55,135 bases of DNA from Candidatus Gastranaerophilales bacterium (GCA_944326115.1 CALVCQ010000012.1:1-55135); one strand, 5' to 3'; positions 18,965 to 28,248 are shown, counted from the stretch's first letter. Notes: generated by a model from the sequence alone, not told the origin. Numbers and translations are program-made.

Positions 18965-21131
18965 AAGCCTTTAAGTCCTGCACTCTTTTTGCTGAGTATC
19001 GTGTATAATCATTTGTTTCGCCTGCTTTTTGTGCTGCCGCCAGATATTTTTTATAATAACTCAAAGCATTTGTATACTGTGCCATATAATCATAATCAAC
19101 AGCTATTGAATAATTTGCAATTATCATTTGCTGATTATACTGCAGCGCTTTTTTATAATCATTGATAGCCAGCTGGTATTTTTTCTGAGCATCATACACC
19201 ATTGCTCTGTAATAATATGCATTTGAATCTTGAGAATCCTGAACAATAACTGTATTCAAAAGAGAAAGAGCCTGCTGATACTGTTTTTGTTCAAAAAATT
19301 CTATTGCCTTATCCATTTTTACGGTATTTTCCTGCTCAATTACATAAGCAAGCAAATCCTTTGCGTTTTTATTATTCTGATTTAAAGATATTGCTTTTTG
19401 TGCATATTTTTTTGCATTTACAAAATCCTGAGCATTAGAAAATGCAAGTCCTGCATAATAGGCTGTCTCCGAATTTTTTGGATCCAAATTCAAAGATTTC
19501 AGATAATAATCAGCAGCCTGTTTATTATTATTCATTGCCTGATAGCAGGCACCTATTCCAAGCAAAGACTCAGAGGTCGCCGGTATGATTTTATTATATA
19601 CTGCAATTGCATCAAGATACTTTTTCTGCCTGAATAATTCAGAGGCATCATTGTATAAAAGAGAGGTCGTTTCTTCATCAATAGCGACCAGCTGTTTTTG
19701 TATTGTTGCATTTTCGGGAAAAATTGCTTTTGCATTTGTAAGAACTGCTCTTGCCTTGTCATAGTTGTGTTGTTGTTTATATGCCTGTGCAAGATTTATA
19801 TAAGCATCCTGATTTTTGGCATCCAGTTTAATCGCTTGATTATAATAAGGTATTGCCTCTGCAATTCTGTTTGCGCAATGAAGTTCAAAAGCATATTTGT
19901 ATATTAAATCAGGATTATTCGGTTCTTTTTGAAGCTGTGTATTTATATATGCAAGTTTTTCTTCCGGAGTCATATTGGTCTCATACATATCAAAAAGTTC
20001 ATCTTTGATATCCTGATTACCGGGGTCCAGATTTAATGCAAGTTTGTAATTTTGAATTGCAGCCTCTTTGTTGCCCAAAGCTTTATAGCACTGTGCTTTA
20101 TATAAATAAGCAAGTTTAAAATTGGGATTTACATCAATAATGGTATCATAAGCGGCAATAGCCGTATCATACTCTTTTTGAGCCTGATAAAGAGTACCTA
20201 GATTCAAACGTGTATTTACATTTGAAGGATTTATCTCTTCTGCTTTTTCATACTGCTGTAATGCTGCAGCAAAATTATTCTGACGCTGGTAAACAGCGCC
20301 CAGATTAGCATGCGCCTCCGCATCATCAGGATTATCAGCAACTTTTTGCTTCCAAATATTTTCAAGAGACATTAAAACCTCTTGATTATCTCCTGATTTT
20401 GATAAAGAAAGGTTATATTGTTCTGCAGCCAGATCTATCTTTCCTAACCGCTCATAAGCCTCTGCAAGCTTGAGATGAAGATTAGAGTTTTTAGGATCAA
20501 GAACAAGCGCCTGATCAAGATATGAAACAGCCTGCTCATTAAGATTAAGAATATAATAAATTTCACCCAGATTTGCCAGTGACGATTGTCTGTAATTAAC
20601 ATCATTCTGAGCTTTTTGAAATTCAGTTGCAGCTGCGGCAAATTCGCCCTGCGCTCTTAAAGAACGCCCCATTGTGTATCTGCCTTTAGGAGTTTGATCA
20701 GCATTCATCGCATACAATATACTCTCAAGATTTTCTTCCATTGTATTTGTACTTGTTATATATTGCGCATCTACCGGCTGATTATTATAATATTTCATAT
20801 AAAAAATACCGGAGCGCAAATCATTCGCCGCCTTGTTATAATCCATTGCTTTATTGTTGTAGTATTCAGCTCTGGAGATATATGCATTAACAAGCTGAAT
20901 ACGGGAAGATTTGTCATCAGGATTTTCTCTCAAAGCTTTACGGAACTCTGTTATGGCATTTGAGTACTGTGCAGACTTAAGAAAATTAACTCCGTTATTG
21001 TAATAAACAGAACCCTGTTCTGAATAATTATCTTTTGAATAAGCGTTACCGGAAGCTATCATATCCTGTGCATTTACGGTTAAACAGGGAAAGATTAATA
21101 AGAAAAAAGCTGTTAAAACTCTCTTTTTCAT
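18936..21131 (-). CDS. Large secreted TPR-repeat protein
   Basis: 731 residues: signal peptide (KKRVLTAFFLLIFPCLTVNA, then QD), then tetratricopeptide repeats over nearly the whole length, e.g. NAITEFRKALRENPDDKSS, AHANLGAVYQRQNNFAAALQ and YIYKAQC-like units. Many repeats carry the N-P or D-P step typical of TPR. The protein is therefore a periplasmic or envelope protein-interaction scaffold; the partner is unknown. AAAGGCGAG lies directly upstream of the ATG. It is the first gene of the operon with dusB and the GIY-YIG gene, although no functional link is obvious. The roughly 260 bases upstream (21132-21393) are AT-rich and hold no other gene. Confidence 0.9.
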   Translation of the reverse strand: MKKRVLTAFFLLIFPCLTVNAQDMIASGNAYSKDNYSEQGSVYYNNGVNFLKSAQYSNAITEFRKALRENPDDKSSRIQLVNAYISRAEYYNNKAMDYNKAANDLRSGIFYMKYYNNQPVDAQYITSTNTMEENLESILYAMNADQTPKGRYTMGRSLRAQGEFAAAATEFQKAQNDVNYRQSSLANLGEIYYILNLNEQAVSYLDQALVLDPKNSNLHLKLAEAYERLGKIDLAAEQYNLSLSKSGDNQEVLMSLENIWKQKVADNPDDAEAHANLGAVYQRQNNFAAALQQYEKAEEINPSNVNTRLNLGTLYQAQKEYDTAIAAYDTIIDVNPNFKLAYLYKAQCYKALGNKEAAIQNYKLALNLDPGNQDIKDELFDMYETNMTPEEKLAYINTQLQKEPNNPDLIYKYAFELHCANRIAEAIPYYNQAIKLDAKNQDAYINLAQAYKQQHNYDKARAVLTNAKAIFPENATIQKQLVAIDEETTSLLYNDASELFRQKKYLDAIAVYNKIIPATSESLLGIGACYQAMNNNKQAADYYLKSLNLDPKNSETAYYAGLAFSNAQDFVNAKKYAQKAISLNQNNKNAKDLLAYVIEQENTVKMDKAIEFFEQKQYQQALSLLNTVIVQDSQDSNAYYYRAMVYDAQKKYQLAINDYKKALQYNQQMIIANYSIAVDYDYMAQYTNALSYYKKYLAAAQKAGETNDYTRYSAKRVQDLKAYEPKTAAKK

Positions 21132-21393
21132 TTCTCGCCTTTCTTAGATTTCTAATGATATCAGTATGGCAATTTATATTATAATTATAGTTTAAATCAA
21201 ACAATAATCCTAATGTTTATTATACAGATGTGTAACATTCTCAAAAATTCATTAGTTGTCATCATAAACTCATTTTTTATATAGTAAGTTTATATATAAA
21301 AAATTGCCGTAAAAATTTATCCTATTTATTTATTATATATGATATACTAATGCATATAGAAGACGGCGAAATTACACAATATGGAGCAGTATT

Positions 21394-21894
21394 ATGGAAT
21401 ACAAAGGAAAAGCATTTAAATTCGGTGATAATATCAGCACGGACCATATTGCTCCGGGGAGATTGTTTCACTTGCGTTCTAATCTTGAAGAATTTGCAAA
21501 ACACGTATTGGAAGATGCAGATGAAACTTTTGCATCCAGAATGAAAAAAGGTGATTTCGTCGTTGCCGGCAGCAATTTCGGGTTAGGTTCTTCAAGAGAA
21601 CATGCTCCGCAAATTATTAAAATTGCAGGAGTGAGTGCTGTACTGGCAAAATCTTTTGCAAGAATTTTTTACAGGAACGCTATCAATATTGGTCTTTTGC
21701 TCATAGAATGTGATACAGATAAGATTAATGACAGCGACGAACTGGAAATAGATATAAAAAAGGGTATTGTTAGAAATATTACGCAGAATACGGAAATTAC
21801 ATTTTCACCTCTTCCCGATGTAATGATAAAATTATTGCATGATGGCGGGCTTATTGAACATTTGAAAAAGCATGGGGATTTTGATTTGGTTTAA
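21394..21894 (+). CDS. leuD: LeuD-type small subunit (3-isopropylmalate dehydratase / homoaconitase-like)
   Basis: 166 residues, the length of the short leuD2/archaeal-type swivel subunit. Motifs: FKFGDNISTDHIAPGR near the N-terminus and the signature GSNFGLGSSREHAP at about residues 58-71; ILL-type core INIGLLLIEC. It would pair with an iron-sulfur large subunit (LeuC) in leucine or related 2-oxoacid synthesis. GGAG lies 7 bases upstream of the ATG. No large subunit lies in the window, which is unusual because leuC and leuD are usually adjacent; the true substrate is therefore uncertain. Confidence 0.88.
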   Translation: MEYKGKAFKFGDNISTDHIAPGRLFHLRSNLEEFAKHVLEDADETFASRMKKGDFVVAGSNFGLGSSREHAPQIIKIAGVSAVLAKSFARIFYRNAINIGLLLIECDTDKINDSDELEIDIKKGIVRNITQNTEITFSPLPDVMIKLLHDGGLIEHLKKHGDFDLV

Positions 21895-21935
21895 ATAACT
21901 ATCCCGATTTGTTTTTTGAACAATACAAAATTTTA

Positions 21936-22814
21936 TCATGCCATATAGTTTTGAACTCTTTTTCCGAGTTCATCTTTTGTAATAAATCCGTCTCTATTTG
22001 TATCTAAACCGATATTACTACTATAAGCTGATTCGCCTCTTTGGGTAAGAATATTATCTTTTGCCTTAGCAGGTAAAAATATTAATGTATAAAGAGTTCC
22101 TGCGCCTATTTTGTCATTATCGCCAAAACCAGCATTACTTTTAGCTTGTGTCAAATATTTTTCTACATATTCAAGCTGTTGTTCCGGAGTCATTTGTTTT
22201 AAATCACCTACATTTGTTCCAAGTCCTGTTGCAGTATCGGGCATAAATTGTATTAAACCTGTAGCATTGCTCGTTTTATTCACAGCATCCGCATTAAGTC
22301 CTGATTCTGCATTCATAACTGCCATAAGATCATTTGGATCACACTGGATTTTTTGAGCGATATCTACAACTTTTTGGTAAAAATTATCAGTCAATTCCGG
22401 TTTTTTGGCAGACCATTTATTTTTTAAGTTATCTACATTGTAATCAAAATATGATGTATCCTCCGTTGTTACAACCGGAGGCTTTGTTGAATACAGCCCT
22501 TCCAGCAATTTTGAAATTTGTTGAGATTGTATATTCATTGTGTTAGTAAAACTTTCATAAAGTGCGTCTATTGATGCATTCGTAACTGCTGAATTTTGGG
22601 GCATAAGCATTGATGTGTCAAATGAAAAATTCGGATATGTCACATTTGAAATATTTTGTGTATAAAAATTTTGGTTTAAATATCCGGCAAGCTCAAATTG
22701 ATTTGTTACACCTGCAGTGCCCGAGTTAAATCCCGGTATTGTATCAGTCGGACAGGTAATCCCTGATAAATAAAAAGAATTTATCAATTGATTATTTAAA
22801 CTTTCTGTTCCCAT
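21936..22814 (-). CDS. Lytic transglycosylase (SLT domain) with C-terminal EF-hand
   Basis: 292 residues. The first ~120 residues have no known domain. An SLT/goose-lysozyme-like domain spans about 145-245, with the probable catalytic Glu170 in AVMNAESGLN and the ATGLIQFMPDTATGLG motif. The C-terminus has a canonical 12-residue EF-hand loop DTNRDGFITKDE, suggesting calcium binding. It cleaves peptidoglycan glycan strands. No signal peptide is seen at MGTESLNNQL, so export may use another route, as for flagellar, pilus or phage-type muramidases (inference). GAGGGA lies upstream of the ATG. It is convergent with leuD. Confidence 0.88.
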   Translation of the reverse strand: MGTESLNNQLINSFYLSGITCPTDTIPGFNSGTAGVTNQFELAGYLNQNFYTQNISNVTYPNFSFDTSMLMPQNSAVTNASIDALYESFTNTMNIQSQQISKLLEGLYSTKPPVVTTEDTSYFDYNVDNLKNKWSAKKPELTDNFYQKVVDIAQKIQCDPNDLMAVMNAESGLNADAVNKTSNATGLIQFMPDTATGLGTNVGDLKQMTPEQQLEYVEKYLTQAKSNAGFGDNDKIGAGTLYTLIFLPAKAKDNILTQRGESAYSSNIGLDTNRDGFITKDELGKRVQNYMA

Positions 22815-22860
22815 TATAATCCCTCATAATTAATCCTATTTAAATAAAAACATTTTGTAT

Positions 22861-22907
22861 AAAAAAATTGCCTGAATTTAAATTTTAAAATTTAAAAATT
22901 CAGACAA
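22861..22907 (-). terminator. Intrinsic terminator after the M49-like peptidase gene
   Basis: On the minus strand the stem TTGtCTGAATTT / AAATTCAGgCAA is closed by an AT-rich palindromic loop and followed by seven T (22861-22867). It lies 22 bases after the peptidase stop. Confidence 0.8.
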
Positions 22908-22929
22908 TTATATAAAAAAATTACAAATT

Positions 22930-24675
22930 TTATTCTTCAGCCAGTTTATCCGCAAGCGGTGTTTTCAATATTCCGTTCAAAGCTTTGTCAATTTCTTTCA
23001 GTTTCTTTGCAAGAATTTCCATCTCATCTGTCCACACAAAGTTGTCAAGGACATATTTTTCACCGGCTGCAAAGTCTTTTGAAAGCTGAACTCTTATAAT
23101 TTCTGTCAGCATTTTTTGTGCGGTAGGAACCATTTTTTCCATGTCAATTTCCAGTTTTCCCTCGTCATTCAGCCATATTGCTTTGTTTTCAAGGAAGAAT
23201 TTTGACTGCATAACAGTTCTCACTCTGTGAGCCTGTGAAAGATTGGGTTTTGCCTTTAAAAAGTTATCGGCTGCATAAGTTACAAGAATTTGTTTTTTCT
23301 CTTCTTCTGTATACATTCCGAGTTCAACAAGCACATCAAGCAAAGCTAAAGATCCCATATCCGCTTTATTTTCTTCGATAATATTTTTGTATTTACCCAA
23401 AGCCTCTGTACCGGATTTTGGTCCTAAAGAATGGACATTTTCATGTCCTATGGTAAACCAGTGGTCGGCTTCCTGATTGTAGTATTTATGCAGTTCTTTT
23501 GCCAGTGTGGCATCCAGCCTTTTTTGCCTTTTTTCTTTTGCTTCAGGGCTTGTGGATATACGTATCTGTCTGTGGTAGACATTTCTTCTGCCTCCTCCGA
23601 TTTTTAAAGAAGGTTTATCGTTATTCGGAAGATTCTGAGCAAGTGTAATTCCGCCTCTGTATGTGCCTTCGTCACCTCGCAGCGTTACTATATCAACATC
23701 CACCATTGTTTGTTTTTCATCATCACCATGACCGATATTCTGTTCGTATTCATCTTTGTACGGCATGTGCTGTGCAAGTACAGGCATGTATTTTTTTATT
23801 TCAAGAAGTTTTTCTGTTCCTTCTTTGTTTACAATGCCGACTCTGATGCCTATTGAATCTTTTGAAATTGGTTCAATTTCATACTTGTCCAGAAGTGCTT
23901 TTAACTCTTCATTTTCTACCACGGTACCGGTCATTTCATCAGCATACTGCTCTCTTGATATTGTAAATTCTAGCGGTGTATCCTGCAGCTGTGCCCATTT
24001 TTTATCCGCATAAGCATCATTTTTTGGATTGTTTTCACATAGTGCAATAGCCTGCAGCTTCAGGTATTTATTAAAATCTTCGTTTGTGGAAACTTCAGCT
24101 GCAGCTTCAAGTTCATCAGCTATATAATTAAATTCTTTTGAAAAATATTCAGTATAATCTGTTCCTTTTAGTTCATCTCCGTCTCTTTCAACCATCGAAC
24201 GCTGATTTAATATAGTTCTTACCTCTTCGATTTTGCCTTTGTTCAGCATTTTTATAAGTATTTTATGAAATTCTTCTTTTGTAAGGTCAACGGGATAAAA
24301 ACCTTTGCCCGGAAGTTCGCCGTAGCCTTTTGCAAGGAAAATTTTGTTTGCTTCCGAGTCCACTGCATTCATTCCTATCTGTGCATTGAACAAGGTCAGT
24401 GTCATTTTAGCATCTTCATTGCCCTTTTTTACCTCTTCTTCAAGAAAGGCTTTAAAAGCAAGGTTGTAAGGATTATCCTGTTTCATAAAGACTTCGTCAA
24501 TTGCTTTTGCGGCTTTTACAAGGTGTTTAAGAGCTTTTTTATCTCCGTCAGCCAGTGTTTCGTATTCTTTTGCATCAGCTTTTAGCATTTCTTTTGGTAT
24601 AAGGCCGTCTTTTGATGTTCTTTTTACAAGTTCCTCGTGTGAAAGGTTAAGTTCAAATTTTAAATCGTTTGTCAT
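22930..24675 (-). CDS. M49-like zinc metallopeptidase (dipeptidyl-peptidase III family, NUDT3-type)
   Basis: 581 residues, within the range for M49-related proteins. Zinc site: HENVHSLGP with His411, Glu412 and His415 (an HExxH form instead of the HELLGH of classical DPP III), and EENKAD at 434-439 giving the third ligand and the second Glu. The form HExxH...GP plus EE.KAD is known from the bacterial and plant Nudix-linked M49 branch. No signal peptide is seen, so it is cytosolic. It probably removes dipeptides from oligopeptides. AGGAG precedes the ATG, which lies 1 base after the stop of the methyltransferase-like gene, so it is the last gene of a three-gene operon. Confidence 0.8.
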   Translation of the reverse strand: MTNDLKFELNLSHEELVKRTSKDGLIPKEMLKADAKEYETLADGDKKALKHLVKAAKAIDEVFMKQDNPYNLAFKAFLEEEVKKGNEDAKMTLTLFNAQIGMNAVDSEANKIFLAKGYGELPGKGFYPVDLTKEEFHKILIKMLNKGKIEEVRTILNQRSMVERDGDELKGTDYTEYFSKEFNYIADELEAAAEVSTNEDFNKYLKLQAIALCENNPKNDAYADKKWAQLQDTPLEFTISREQYADEMTGTVVENEELKALLDKYEIEPISKDSIGIRVGIVNKEGTEKLLEIKKYMPVLAQHMPYKDEYEQNIGHGDDEKQTMVDVDIVTLRGDEGTYRGGITLAQNLPNNDKPSLKIGGGRRNVYHRQIRISTSPEAKEKRQKRLDATLAKELHKYYNQEADHWFTIGHENVHSLGPKSGTEALGKYKNIIEENKADMGSLALLDVLVELGMYTEEEKKQILVTYAADNFLKAKPNLSQAHRVRTVMQSKFFLENKAIWLNDEGKLEIDMEKMVPTAQKMLTEIIRVQLSKDFAAGEKYVLDNFVWTDEMEILAKKLKEIDKALNGILKTPLADKLAEE

Positions 24676-24676
24676 T

Positions 24677-25381
24677 TTATAAACTCCTGTGATTATGCTG
24701 CTTTTTTATTAAATAAGCGTATCTGTTGTTTTTATACTCCATAAATTCACTTTTAACAATCCCTTTTTCTTCGTATTTTATATGAAGATTATCAAACATC
24801 CGTTTTTGGATTTGTGCTTCCTTTTCACCCTGATTTATAATAAGCAGCTGCCCTTTTTCATTAAGAAGGCTTATCGCATGTTTGAGCAGTTTTTCGGGCA
24901 TAAATAATTTTTGAGGCAATCCCCAGTATTTGTGAGGCTCGATAGAAACAAACGGTAAAATCCAGATTATAAAATCGTAATGCACACTAATATTACTTAT
25001 ATCCAACAGATTAGCGGGTATATAGTGTACATTTTTAAGATTTTTTGTATAGAACTTTGCGGTTTCGTATCTTGTATAGAAATTACTGTACAATCTGTAT
25101 GCATCAATCTCCACACCGTCAAGAATAAAATCCTCAATAAAGGTTTTAAAAAAATTGTATTCCCCTTTTGCATAAAACCAGTTTTTGCTGCCGATATCAA
25201 GAATCCTTGCTTTTTTATAAGGAATCTTTTCAAAAAAACTGTCTAAAACATCGTAAGTATAAAGATTTTCAAGATAATTGCGCAAAAGTTTTTCTTCGTC
25301 TTTTTCCTGAAAATTTTTGCGTGAAAATTTTGTCTTATTTCTTATAAAAAAATCTATGCTGTTTTTTAAATCGTTAAACAT
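24677..25381 (-). CDS. SAM-dependent methyltransferase-like protein
   Basis: 234 residues, probable class I Rossmann methyltransferase. Motif I is ARILDIGSKNWFYA at about residues 58-71; a motif-II acidic end lies in LDGVEIDAYRLYS; a motif IV-like strand is YDFIIWILPFVS, followed by HAISLLNEKGQLLIINQGE (post-motif strand). Motif I lacks the classic GxGxG spacing, so activity is not certain. The substrate is unknown. It lies between the EamA transporter (4-base gap) and the M49-like peptidase (1-base gap) in one operon. Confidence 0.7.
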   Translation of the reverse strand: MFNDLKNSIDFFIRNKTKFSRKNFQEKDEEKLLRNYLENLYTYDVLDSFFEKIPYKKARILDIGSKNWFYAKGEYNFFKTFIEDFILDGVEIDAYRLYSNFYTRYETAKFYTKNLKNVHYIPANLLDISNISVHYDFIIWILPFVSIEPHKYWGLPQKLFMPEKLLKHAISLLNEKGQLLIINQGEKEAQIQKRMFDNLHIKYEEKGIVKSEFMEYKNNRYAYLIKKQHNHRSL

Positions 25382-25385
25382 TATT

Positions 25386-26258
25386 TTAATTGAATAATAT
25401 AATAAGAACTGCGCCGGTAATCATTATAACAGTACCGACCAGTTTTTTAAGTATATTTCTTTCTTTAAATATTTTATACCCGAGAAATATGCTGACAAGA
25501 GAACTTAACTGAAATAAAGCAAGTGCATAAGCAACATTCATATTCTCAAAAACATAATTTGTTGTAAGTTGCATTATCCCTGTGCAAAAGACAATTATAA
25601 ACAGGAAAAGCAGATTTATATGTTTTAGCTTTGAAAGTTCTGTTTTGATTTTAATTTTGAAAGGAGCAAGGAATATTATTGAAAATAACGCACCTGTAAA
25701 ACACCAGAGAATAAAAGCCTCTGTCACATTTGAAAGTTCAATCAGTTTTTTTATAAAAACAGCCTCTGCTGAGCAGAAAATAAGTGCCAGAAATCTGTAT
25801 TGAATGCTTTTATTTTTAATAAGCGCAAAGGAAAATCTTTCTTTTGTCGTATCAAGAACAAAATAGCTGCCGGTAATTATCAGCGCAATCCCTGCTATAC
25901 CTTGAATGTTCGGCATTTCTTTTAAAAGAATAAAAGCAAAAACAAGACCGAATACGGATTTATATGCATTAATCGGTCCGAGAATTGACAAATCACCGTC
26001 TTGTAAAGCCTTTACAAGGAACCCGTTCCCGAGTGCCCCGAGTACACCTACAATCATAGCTGTATAAATAATATCAGTACCGAAAGTTTTACAATAAACT
26101 AAAGCAAGCGGTATACACAGGATACTCAAAAGGGAATAAGTAGCTGCATTGACAACAAGCGGGCTGCTGTTGTTTTGTGTAAGCTTTTTTTGATAAACAT
26201 TTGCAGCACAGCCTGAAATTATTCTGAAAAATAATGCAAGTATAAGTATAATAACCAT
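25386..26258 (-). CDS. EamA/DMT-superfamily transporter
   Basis: 290 residues with about ten hydrophobic helices arranged as two five-helix EamA repeats (first from MVIILILALFFRIISGCAAN; second from QYRFLALIFCSAEAVF). The mid-helix GPINAYKSVFGLVFAFILLKE and the C-terminal LVGTVIMITGAVLII are typical of drug/metabolite exporters. Inner-membrane export of a small metabolite is likely; the substrate is unknown. It is the first gene of the operon with the methyltransferase-like and M49-like genes. No strong ribosome-binding site is seen before the ATG. Confidence 0.87.
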   Translation of the reverse strand: MVIILILALFFRIISGCAANVYQKKLTQNNSSPLVVNAATYSLLSILCIPLALVYCKTFGTDIIYTAMIVGVLGALGNGFLVKALQDGDLSILGPINAYKSVFGLVFAFILLKEMPNIQGIAGIALIITGSYFVLDTTKERFSFALIKNKSIQYRFLALIFCSAEAVFIKKLIELSNVTEAFILWCFTGALFSIIFLAPFKIKIKTELSKLKHINLLFLFIIVFCTGIMQLTTNYVFENMNVAYALALFQLSSLVSIFLGYKIFKERNILKKLVGTVIMITGAVLIILFN

Positions 26259-26322
26259 TTATATGTTCGTATCTTTCTATATATCATAATTATAATGCAC
26301 AGAGAATTTATGCACAAAATAA

Positions 26323-26446
26323 GGGATTTATACAAAAATTTCGCAGATACTACAAAAGACCGTCATTATACAAAAAACACGTCATTCTTGAATATGTCAC
26401 GTAATTCGACGACAGTTTTATATATTGATAAAATTCTATATAAGTC
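26323..26446. repeat. MITE-like element M2
   Basis: The left end GGGATTTATACAAAAATTTC resembles the left end of M1 at 16089. The right end AATTCTATATAAGTC, inverted, resembles the M1 end. The core 26391-26435 (GTCATTCTTGAATATGTCAC...) is repeated with substitutions at 54908-54960. No ORF. It fills most of the 238-base space between 26258 and 26497. Confidence 0.5.
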
Positions 26447-26496
26447 AAAAAAATAACATATAGGCAAATAGAGGATTTTAGAGTATCATATATTAC

Positions 26497-27141
26497 ATGA
26501 AAAAATTCTTATCTACAGTGTTGGTTTTATTGACTTTATGCGAAGCTGCATTCGCCTTTCCTGCAGATACTACAGGCTGGGCATGTACACCGGAGCATAT
26601 TGATGTTACCGCTTCCGAAATTGATTTAAATAGTGACATCAAAGACGAATACAGACTTTATCAAACTACAATCACAAATATTACAAGCAATTCCGTAGAT
26701 ATATTTCTTCCTACAAACCAGAATGCTGATGAAGCAATCAATAAAATGCTTAACTCAGGTGTAACAATTAAAGAAATACTTTCTATCCCAAAACAAATTG
26801 CAGTTGATTGTTATAACGAAGATGTAGGAACCGGCAGTATAGCAAAAGCCCGTAAGGGGTTGATATATGTTCTGGCAACCGCAGGAGCCACCGTTGCCGG
26901 AGTAGGGATGCTCGGAGTTTATCCTCAACAAAAATTTGATGAATACTTTATGCACAAAAAAATAAAAAAAGAATACAAAAAAACTATCGGCACCTTAACA
27001 AGCGAACTTACACTTGCTCCTTTGTCTCAGGCTGATATTGTAATACTGGTTCCGGTAAACAATAAATCTTGTCTGATTAGAACTAAAATAAAAGACCTTG
27101 ATGAAGATATTGACATTTATTCTGATTATCATCAGCTTTAA
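26497..27141 (+). CDS. Secreted/membrane hypothetical protein
   Basis: 214 residues. Signal peptide (KKFLSTVLVLLTLCEAAFA, then FP), a polar domain with LYQTTITNITSNSVDIFLPT, one hydrophobic segment at about 125-142 (GLIYVLATAGATVAGVGMLG), a lysine-rich stretch (MHKKIKKEYKKTIG), then a small beta domain. No family is recognised. The ribosome-binding site is weak: the nearest purine run is too far upstream. The beta-rich segment with TNxTxxxxxI could be an immunoglobulin-like envelope fold (guess). Confidence 0.65.
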   Translation: MKKFLSTVLVLLTLCEAAFAFPADTTGWACTPEHIDVTASEIDLNSDIKDEYRLYQTTITNITSNSVDIFLPTNQNADEAINKMLNSGVTIKEILSIPKQIAVDCYNEDVGTGSIAKARKGLIYVLATAGATVAGVGMLGVYPQQKFDEYFMHKKIKKEYKKTIGTLTSELTLAPLSQADIVILVPVNNKSCLIRTKIKDLDEDIDIYSDYHQL

Positions 27142-27178
27142 TAACCGGTTACTCTGTTGTAATCGTATTAATAAATAC

Positions 27179-27233
27179 TTGTAATCATGCTTTTTTTGCG
27201 TTATTTTGATTTTAAATATGCATAGATATGCAT
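27179..27233 (+). promoter_or_regulatory. Putative fba promoter and palindromic site
   Basis: TTGTAA at 27179-27184, a 17-base spacer and TATTTT at 27202-27207 form a plausible promoter. Just downstream, 27218-27233 is a perfect inverted repeat (ATGCATA-GA-TATGCAT) lying where a repressor would block transcription. The regulator is unknown. Confidence 0.4.
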
Positions 27234-27257
27234 TGTAACAAAAGAGGAGAAAGCAAA

Positions 27258-28217
27258 ATGGCAGAAAGAAAATTAGTTGGAACAGGCGAAATGTTCAAAA
27301 AAGCACTTGCCGGCAAATATGCTATCGGTGCTTACAACGTAAACAACATGGAAATTTTGCAAGGTATTGCAGAAGCTGCTGAAGAAACAAGATCACCTAT
27401 AATTCTTCAAGTTTCAGCAGGTGCAAGAAAGTATGCAAATCAAACTTACCTTATCAAACTTGTTGAAGCTGCATTGGCTACAACAACTGTTCCTATAGCT
27501 CTTCACTTAGACCACGGTGCAGATTTTGATATTTGTAAAGCTTGTATCGACGGCGGTTTTTCTTCAGTTATGATTGACGGTTCAAGATTCCCGCTTGAAG
27601 AAAACATTGCTTTGACAAAACAGGTGGTAGACTACGCACATGAAAGAGGTGTTTCTGTAGAAGCAGAACTCGGTAAACTGGCAGGTGTTGAAGATGATGT
27701 AAAAGTTGCAGCTCATCATGCAACCTATACAGATCCGGAAGAAGCAGCAAGATTTGTTAAAGAGACAGGTTGTGATTCACTTGCAATCGCTATCGGTACT
27801 TCTCACGGCGCTTACAAATTCAAAGGCGAAGCTAAACTTGATTTTGAAAGATTGGCTGAATGTAAAAAAGCTATCTTTGACGTAGTTGGTTACGATTATC
27901 CTATCGTACTTCACGGTTCATCTTCCGTACCTAAAGCATTTGTTGAAAAATGCAACAAATACGGAGGAAACTTGCCAGATGCACAAGGTGTTCCGGAAGA
28001 AATGCTTGCATTTGCTTCTAAAAACGGTGTAGCTAAAATTAACATCGATACAGACTTGAGATTGGCTATGACATCTACCATCAGAGAATTCTTTATCGAA
28101 CATCCTGAAAAATTTGATCCCCGTGAATACATGGGACCAGGCAGAACAGCCGTTAAAGAAATGGTTATGCACAAGATGAGAGATGTTCTTGGCACAGCCG
28201 GTCATGCTGATGACTAG
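27258..28217 (+). CDS. fba: Fructose-bisphosphate aldolase, class II
   Basis: 319 residues, zinc-dependent aldolase of glycolysis and gluconeogenesis (fructose-1,6-bisphosphate to DHAP and GAP). Motifs: AYNVNNMEILQGIAEAA at the N-terminus; ALHLDHGADF with catalytic Asp85 and zinc ligand His86; VEAELGKLAG with the structural Glu; IGTSHGAYKFKG and VLHGSS with the two further zinc histidines; NIDTDLR for phosphate binding. GAGGAGAAAG lies upstream of the ATG at 27258; an upstream in-frame ATG at 27228 would add ten residues but places the ribosome site inside the gene. It is monocistronic with its own terminator. Confidence 0.95.
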   Translation: MAERKLVGTGEMFKKALAGKYAIGAYNVNNMEILQGIAEAAEETRSPIILQVSAGARKYANQTYLIKLVEAALATTTVPIALHLDHGADFDICKACIDGGFSSVMIDGSRFPLEENIALTKQVVDYAHERGVSVEAELGKLAGVEDDVKVAAHHATYTDPEEAARFVKETGCDSLAIAIGTSHGAYKFKGEAKLDFERLAECKKAIFDVVGYDYPIVLHGSSSVPKAFVEKCNKYGGNLPDAQGVPEEMLAFASKNGVAKINIDTDLRLAMTSTIREFFIEHPEKFDPREYMGPGRTAVKEMVMHKMRDVLGTAGHADD

Positions 28218-28248
28218 TGACTTTAGTACATATTCTTAAATAACATAC

